DNA from: an uncultured bacterium
GTDB lineage: Bacteria; Cloacimonadota; Cloacimonadia; Cloacimonadales; Cloacimonadaceae
Length of the DNA stretch: 8,805 nt
Reading direction: 5' to 3'
Assembly: GCA_937960795.1 (NCBI GenBank)
Contig: CALGPA010000122.1
Location: forward strand, 1-8,805
Below the pieces are notes generated by a model. It was not told the origin of the DNA. It was given only the letters and a program-made list of their open reading frames with translations, and searched no databases. Numbering within the stretch: the stretch's first letter is position 1; every line of letters begins with the position of its first letter. Position numbers and translations under genes: made by a program. Of the stretch, positions 6,133-8,805 are shown piece after piece.

Positions 6133-6161
6133 ACTCTATTTGCAAGTTAAGATGCTGTCAA
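6133..6161 (-). promoter_or_regulatory. Promoter for the glycosylase-like gene
   Basis: On the minus strand a perfect TTGACA (6156-6161) and TAGAGT (6133-6138, 4/6) are spaced exactly 17 bp. The expected start of transcription near 6126 lies 20 nt before the ATG at 6106, with the ribosome site between. This placement rules against the upstream TTG start. Confidence 0.6.
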
Positions 6162-6180
6162 CCTATATTTTGGCAGATAG

Positions 6181-6230
6181 ACAAAACCGGCGAAGTCAAA
6201 GCGTGATCAGCCCGACTCCTCCGGTTTTGT
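6181..6230 (-). terminator. Terminator after the AraC-type regulator
   Basis: ACAAAACCGG (6181-6190) pairs perfectly with CCGGTTTTGT (6221-6230). Inside the 30-nt loop AGTC (6194-6197) can pair with GACT (6214-6217). On the minus strand the structure begins 17 nt after the regulator's stop codon and its 3' arm ends in GGTTTTGTCT, a modest U-tract. It ends about 20 nt before the -35 box of the glycosylase-like gene, so it separates the two units. Confidence 0.6.
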
Positions 6231-6247
6231 GATATCCGAAATCTATC

Positions 6248-7102
6248 CTATGCTTTTACTATTGGCACCCAGATCTCCATAATCGAATCTGGGGAGCCAT
6301 ATTCAAAATCTTTCCCATAGAGCTCCAAATCATCTGAATTTCCCCGGCGATACTCGCTATTGGGCAACCACTGGGAATAGATCGCATCATAGGTATCCGA
6401 GAGAGTATCCAAGGTTCCCTTGTGCACAAAGACGGCATAATCAGCAGTCGACAGATTCCTGCTCTGCAGTCCCTCGGGTGTGGGCAGATCTTCGGGGTAT
6501 TCCAGACACGCCATGTAGGTGAAGGGAGTGTCTTCATTCATTTCCACTTCCGGGTCATAAAAGCAAATGCCAAGCGCGTGTTCAAAATTCTCCGCTCCAG
6601 GCACTTTGCCACATAATCTTTGGTTGAAGTCATTCCACAAAGCCGGGATGCTATTTTGCTTCATGGTGTTTTGGCAGGATATCCCCACCACGCGAAACGC
6701 TGCTTTTGTCTCAAATCTTGGCTTGAGCATTTTTTCTCCTCTTACACTTTGGATCATCGGGTGAAAGAAGTGCATTGGACCCACTTGCCGCCTGAGTTTC
6801 CCGGGGCTGATGCCATAGACACAGGTGAAAGATCTGGTGAAAGCTGCCTGAGATTCATACTGATACTCGCCTGCCAGTTGCTTGATCGGCTTGGATGTGA
6901 AGACCAATTCCTTGGCTGCTTCACTCATCCTGCGTTTGCGGATGTATTCACCCACCGTAATCCCCGTGGAAGCCAGAAATACACGGTGAAAATGCCAAGC
7001 ACTCATGTTTGCACAAGCGGCGATGTCTTCCAAGATCAGTCGATCTTTTAGCCCGCGTTCGATATAGCCCAGCGCTTTGTCCAGTTCATTTCTTCTTTGC
7101 AT
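6248..7102 (-). CDS. AraC-family regulator with GyrI-like effector domain
   Basis: A 284-residue transcription factor. Residues 1-107 form the AraC/XylS double helix-turn-helix: LEDIAACANMSAWHFHRVF (24-42) is the first and IKQLAGEYQYESQAAFTRSF (73-92) the second, followed by the family hallmark YGISPGKLR (96-104). From about 127 to the end is a GyrI-like (AraC effector-binding) domain, which in relatives binds small hydrophobic or cationic molecules; EIWVPI (276-281) is its usual last strand. This DNA-domain-first order resembles Rob and related multidrug-responsive activators. The start is ATG at 7102 with AAGGA (7109-7113) 6 nt upstream. It stands alone between its own promoter and terminator. 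Its targets are unknown; the exporter in this window is a conceivable but unsupported candidate. Confidence 0.93.
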   Translation of the reverse strand: MQRRNELDKALGYIERGLKDRLILEDIAACANMSAWHFHRVFLASTGITVGEYIRKRRMSEAAKELVFTSKPIKQLAGEYQYESQAAFTRSFTCVYGISPGKLRRQVGPMHFFHPMIQSVRGEKMLKPRFETKAAFRVVGISCQNTMKQNSIPALWNDFNQRLCGKVPGAENFEHALGICFYDPEVEMNEDTPFTYMACLEYPEDLPTPEGLQSRNLSTADYAVFVHKGTLDTLSDTYDAIYSQWLPNSEYRRGNSDDLELYGKDFEYGSPDSIMEIWVPIVKA

Positions 7103-7132
7103 GCATGATCCTTGTGTGTTTTGATATTGTTT

Positions 7133-7161
7133 GCTGTAGCTGTGAACGCTATAGCTGTCAA
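7133..7161 (-). promoter_or_regulatory. Promoter for the AraC-type regulator
   Basis: On the minus strand TTGACA (7156-7161) and a weak TACAGC (7133-7138, 3/6) are 17 bp apart. A poor -10 behind a perfect -35, with a dyad just upstream, would fit an activator-dependent promoter, but this is inference. Confidence 0.4.
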
Positions 7162-7163
7162 GA

Positions 7164-7185
7164 GCAAAATTTTGATATATTTTGC
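7164..7185. promoter_or_regulatory. Dyad upstream of the AraC-gene promoter, possible operator
   Basis: GCAAAAT (7164-7170) and ATTTTGC (7179-7185) form a perfect 7-bp inverted repeat with an 8-bp AT-rich spacer. It begins 2 bp upstream of the -35 box of the regulator gene, a position where an activator or autoregulator could bind. Confidence 0.4.
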
Positions 7186-7189
7186 TATG

Positions 7190-7430
7190 CCCCGGATAAT
7201 CGGATCGGGGGAGGACCCTGCGAGACCAGTTTTGTCTTTAGCTTGGGTTTTCACGGGAGTTTCAGCTCCCTAAGTGCTTGAAAATTATGGCGCGCTCATG
7301 CCTTGCTCACCGCTCGCTCACCGGTCGAGCGTGCAAGCGGTGAGAAAATAAGGACTTAGGCGATTTGCGGCTGCGCCGAAAATCGGATTGAGTATTGATA
7401 ATTGCGGATGGATAATTAGGGATCCGCTTA
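7190..7430. other. Cluster of hairpins in the AraC-GNAT intergenic region
   Basis: Successive foldable units occur with no gene. (1) CCCCG (7190-7194) with CGGGG (7206-7210). (2) TTTTCA (7248-7253) with TGAAAA (7279-7284), enclosing GGGAG (7255-7259) with CTCCC (7266-7270). (3) CTCACCGCT (7306-7314) with AGCGGTGAG (7336-7344), stacked on CGCTC (7315-7319) with GAGCG (7327-7331). (4) CGATTTGCGGC (7361-7371) with GCCGAAAATCG (7375-7385), one mismatch and a TGC loop. (5) GCGGAT (7404-7409) with ATCCGC (7422-7427). None ends in a U-run. These could be REP-like elements or a non-coding RNA. Confidence 0.6.
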
Positions 7431-7542
7431 GCAAATCGAATTTACAATTTACGATTTACGATGTAGAATTAGGGTGTCGTAGTTAGCGTCCTCTTCGCGG
7501 CAAATCGAATGTAGAGTTTACGATGTTCGATGTAGAATTAGG
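7431..7542 (+). repeat. Pair of 43-bp direct repeats
   Basis: A unit starting GCAAATCGAAT and ending CGATGTAGAATTAGG occurs at 7431-7473 and 7500-7542, offset by 69 bp, with 38 of 43 bases identical. The units contain short sub-repeats of TTTACGA type. No protein frame is supported. They are probably dispersed intergenic repeat sequence. Confidence 0.85.
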
Positions 7543-7586
7543 TGGCGCTGCGCACGTGTCTGTAATAATACTACCAACCCAAAACC

Positions 7587-7666
7587 AGTCACTCCATATC
7601 TTCACCACCAGCCTCCACATTAGTCATTCCGTATCTTCACGACCAGCTCTACATTAGTCATTCCGG
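7587..7666 (+). repeat. Tandem 34/35-bp repeat, two and a third copies
   Basis: A unit beginning AGTCAYTCC and ending ACATT occurs at 7587-7621 (35 bp) and 7622-7655 (34 bp), directly adjacent. A third start, AGTCATTCCGG, at 7656-7666 then runs into the TTCCGGA inverted repeat. Confidence 0.85.
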
Positions 7667-7697
7667 AAAGTCGAGCGGAGTGAGGCTTATCCGGAAT
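7660..7697. repeat. TTCCGGA inverted repeat
   Basis: TTCCGGA (7661-7667) and TCCGGAA (7690-7696) flank AAGTCGAGCGGAGTGAGG and a few more bases. The phrase GTCATTCCGGA...TCCGGAATCC looks like a widespread dispersed intergenic repeat type; I recognise the style but cannot confirm the family. Confidence 0.6.
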
Positions 7698-7708
7698 CCA
7701 TAAACATC

Positions 7709-7738
7709 CACAGATTTACACAAATTTGCACAGATTAG
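7709..7738 (+). repeat. 10-bp tandem repeat, three copies
   Basis: CACAGATTTA (7709-7718), CACAAATTTG (7719-7728) and CACAGATTAG (7729-7738) are adjacent imperfect copies. This is a short low-complexity stretch with no evident function. Confidence 0.7.
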
Positions 7739-7819
7739 ATTTAGAAGCTTGAGTATGATATACTAGCTTCCTGCACGGTTCAGCGGATGCCACCCTTATC
7801 ACTAATTTGCCGCAAGAAA

Positions 7820-7937
7820 CCGCATCTACACTGCCCTGTCTTCGCTGTGAAGCGCGACATGATATCGCGTCTACTATGGGCGGTTAAAAACCGCCCCAAC
7901 TTTGCTTATGTCTTTCCCGCGAAGCTACAGGGTGCGG
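7820..7937. other. Foldable multi-stem element downstream of the GNAT gene
   Basis: Long-range pairing encloses two hairpins. CCGCA (7820-7824) pairs with TGCGG (7933-7937); CCCTGT (7834-7839) with ACAGGG (7927-7932); TTCGC (7841-7845) with GCGAA (7919-7923). Inside are CGCGA (7853-7857) with TCGCG (7865-7869) and a perfect GGGCGGTT (7878-7885), loop AAA, AACCGCCC (7889-7896). The element starts 15 nt downstream of the GNAT stop on the minus strand. The inner 8-bp hairpin could help end that transcript, though it lacks a U-run. Confidence 0.45.
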
Positions 7938-7951
7938 CGGAATGCAATCCC

Positions 7952-8602
7952 TCAAATCGGCTCACAAGCCGCTAAATACTCTTGAAACTTCAATTGCGAC
8001 TCCCGAAACCCCTTTGCCTTGTGCGGAAATCCCGCGTCAAATTCCTCTGCTTTCTTTGCATCCAATCTGTAGGCATCGCCTTCATCAAAGGCTCCTGCTA
8101 TCCCTTTGAGGGCTCCGGGAAGTAACTCAAGCACGATCAAAGCCGGAGAATACATCCTATCCATTGTATAGATCCCATATTCCCGTCCCGGGCGAAAACC
8201 AAAGCCGGCGTAATACTTGGGATCTCCATAGGTGATGACAGCGCCAAATCCCCGAGCCTTTGCCAGCTCTAGAGAGTATCTGAGCAGCTTCGAGCCGATG
8301 CCCATCATCTGATAGTTCGGATGCACACAAAGAGGGCCAAAGGTCAAGACATTATGCCGAATCCCACCATCATCCAGCACAGAACTGCGCGCAAACATGA
8401 TGCTCCCCACGATCCTGCCACCCAGGATCGCCACCCAATCCAGCTCGGGTACAAATGCCTCCGTCTTGCGCATGGTGTGCACCAGATAATGCTCGTCGCA
8501 GCCGGGCACATTCTCATTCCAAAAAGCTTCCCGCGTGAGCTCTTCCACCTCTCTATAGTCCTGTGGACGTTCCAAACGCAGCTCAATCTTGTTGATATCC
8601 AT
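7952..8602 (-). CDS. GNAT-family N-acetyltransferase (YhbS-like)
   Basis: A 216-residue acetyl-CoA-dependent acetyltransferase. The N-terminal part begins IELRLERPQDYREVEELTREAF (6-27), the usual first strand and helix. Motif A is LCVHPNYQMMGIGSKLL (91-107), where Q98-x-x-G101-x-G103 forms the pyrophosphate-binding loop. YGDPKYYAGFGF (125-136) is motif B in the COG3153/YhbS group. The last 60 residues extend beyond the core fold, as in that group. The substrate is unknown; relatives act on small molecules or ribosome-associated amines. The start is ATG at 8602 with GGGAG 6 nt upstream. The gene stands alone; its promoter seems to come from the right repeat arm about 40-65 bp upstream. Confidence 0.92.
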   Translation of the reverse strand: MDINKIELRLERPQDYREVEELTREAFWNENVPGCDEHYLVHTMRKTEAFVPELDWVAILGGRIVGSIMFARSSVLDDGGIRHNVLTFGPLCVHPNYQMMGIGSKLLRYSLELAKARGFGAVITYGDPKYYAGFGFRPGREYGIYTMDRMYSPALIVLELLPGALKGIAGAFDEGDAYRLDAKKAEEFDAGFPHKAKGFRESQLKFQEYLAACEPI

Positions 8603-8641
8603 CTTTCTCTCCCTTGGCGCTAGACAATGCCTGTGAATGCA

Positions 8642-8668
8642 ATGATATCCGATACCGTGTCATGTCAA
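8642..8668 (-). promoter_or_regulatory. Promoter for the GNAT gene, spanning the repeat-arm junction
   Basis: On the minus strand TTGACA (8663-8668) lies inside the 106-bp arm. TATCAT (8642-8647, 5/6 match) straddles the arm's inner boundary at 8644. The spacer is 15 bp, shorter than ideal. The left arm has the same -35 but reads TATCCA at the equivalent place, so only the right junction makes a good -10. Confidence 0.4.
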
Positions 8669-8749
8669 GAGCTGTGTTTTATGGATGGTTTCCACAATGT
8701 TCGAATCAGAGAATGAAACATAACACTGTGATAAGACAAGTGGTAACTG
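8644..8749 (-). repeat. Right arm of the 106-bp perfect inverted repeat
   Basis: This is the exact reverse complement of 125-230. In both copies the end carrying TTGACA faces the interior of the window. The outer flank here differs completely from that of the left arm. A minus-strand frame without an ATG start is open from the window edge across the flank and through the arm to a TGA, in the same frame as in the left copy, which leaves open that the arm includes the 3' end of a gene. Confidence 0.95.
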
Positions 8750-8766
8750 TGACAAATTATTGTCAC
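8749..8766. repeat. 18-bp palindrome next to the right arm
   Basis: GTGACAA (8749-8755) and TTGTCAC (8760-8766) form a perfect inverted repeat with a 4-bp centre, ATTA. Its first base is the last base of the 106-bp arm. It could be an operator, a recombination or insertion site, or coincidence. Positions 8767-8805 show no further feature. Confidence 0.6.
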
Positions 8767-8805
8767 TTATGACGGCCTGAGGATTCCGATGATTTGACAA
8801 AAGAG

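Noticed and set aside
6107..6145. TTG start for the glycosylase-like gene
   Set aside because: It lies upstream of the likely -10 box and has no ribosome site; ATG at 6106 has GGAG.
7787..7975. 62-residue plus-strand frame
   Set aside because: It coincides with the foldable element, has no ribosome site and runs into the GNAT gene in antisense.

Overview
The window comes from a bacterial chromosome. Its protein-coding genes have balanced base composition and good Shine-Dalgarno (SD) sites, mostly AGGAG or GGAG spaced 5-7 nt from the start. The AdoMet decarboxylase is the small Thermotoga-type (class 1b) form, the ABC exporter is of the YhaQ/NatA type, and the long intergenic stretches are full of degenerate repeats. 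A member of an uncultured Fibrobacteres-Chlorobi-Bacteroidetes-type lineage such as Cloacimonadota would fit, but this is a low-confidence inference. No rRNA, tRNA or other taxonomic marker is present.

Layout. Positions 1-624 carry no convincing gene. They hold one arm of a 106-bp repeat (125-230), a run of degenerate 22-23-bp repeats (275-443), a GC-rich hairpin (466-494) and a promoter (568-596). A rightward cluster follows: a six-helix membrane protein (625-1221), a small winged-helix regulator that overlaps it (1211-1525), then, after a 160-bp gap with its own promoter-like site, an ABC ATPase (1686-2603) and its permease (2593-3792). This looks like a self-regulated two-component exporter. 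A GC-rich hairpin (3803-3834) separates it from the convergent polyamine pair speD-speE (5083 down to 3844, minus strand), which makes decarboxylated AdoMet and then spermidine or a related polyamine.

Farther right, also on the minus strand, are a possible small unknown ORF (5214-5369), a uracil-DNA-glycosylase-superfamily protein (5450-6106), an AraC-type regulator with a GyrI-like ligand domain (6248-7102) and a GNAT acetyltransferase (7952-8602). Each of the last three appears to have its own promoter. The 850 bases between the AraC and GNAT genes (7103-7951) hold no gene. They are a mosaic of hairpins, duplicated 43-bp and 34/35-bp units, a TTCCGGA inverted repeat, a 10-bp triplet repeat and a larger foldable element.

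The most striking structural feature is a perfect 106-bp inverted repeat (125-230 and 8644-8749) that brackets about 8.4 kb containing every recognisable gene. The inner end of the right arm appears to supply the -35 box for the GNAT gene. The arms could be remnants of a mobile element, a dispersed repeat family, or substrates for inversion of the enclosed segment. I did not find a clear novel enzymatic or defence system. The remaining interest lies in the repeat architecture, the uncharacterised membrane-protein/regulator/ABC cluster, and the divergent glycosylase-like protein.
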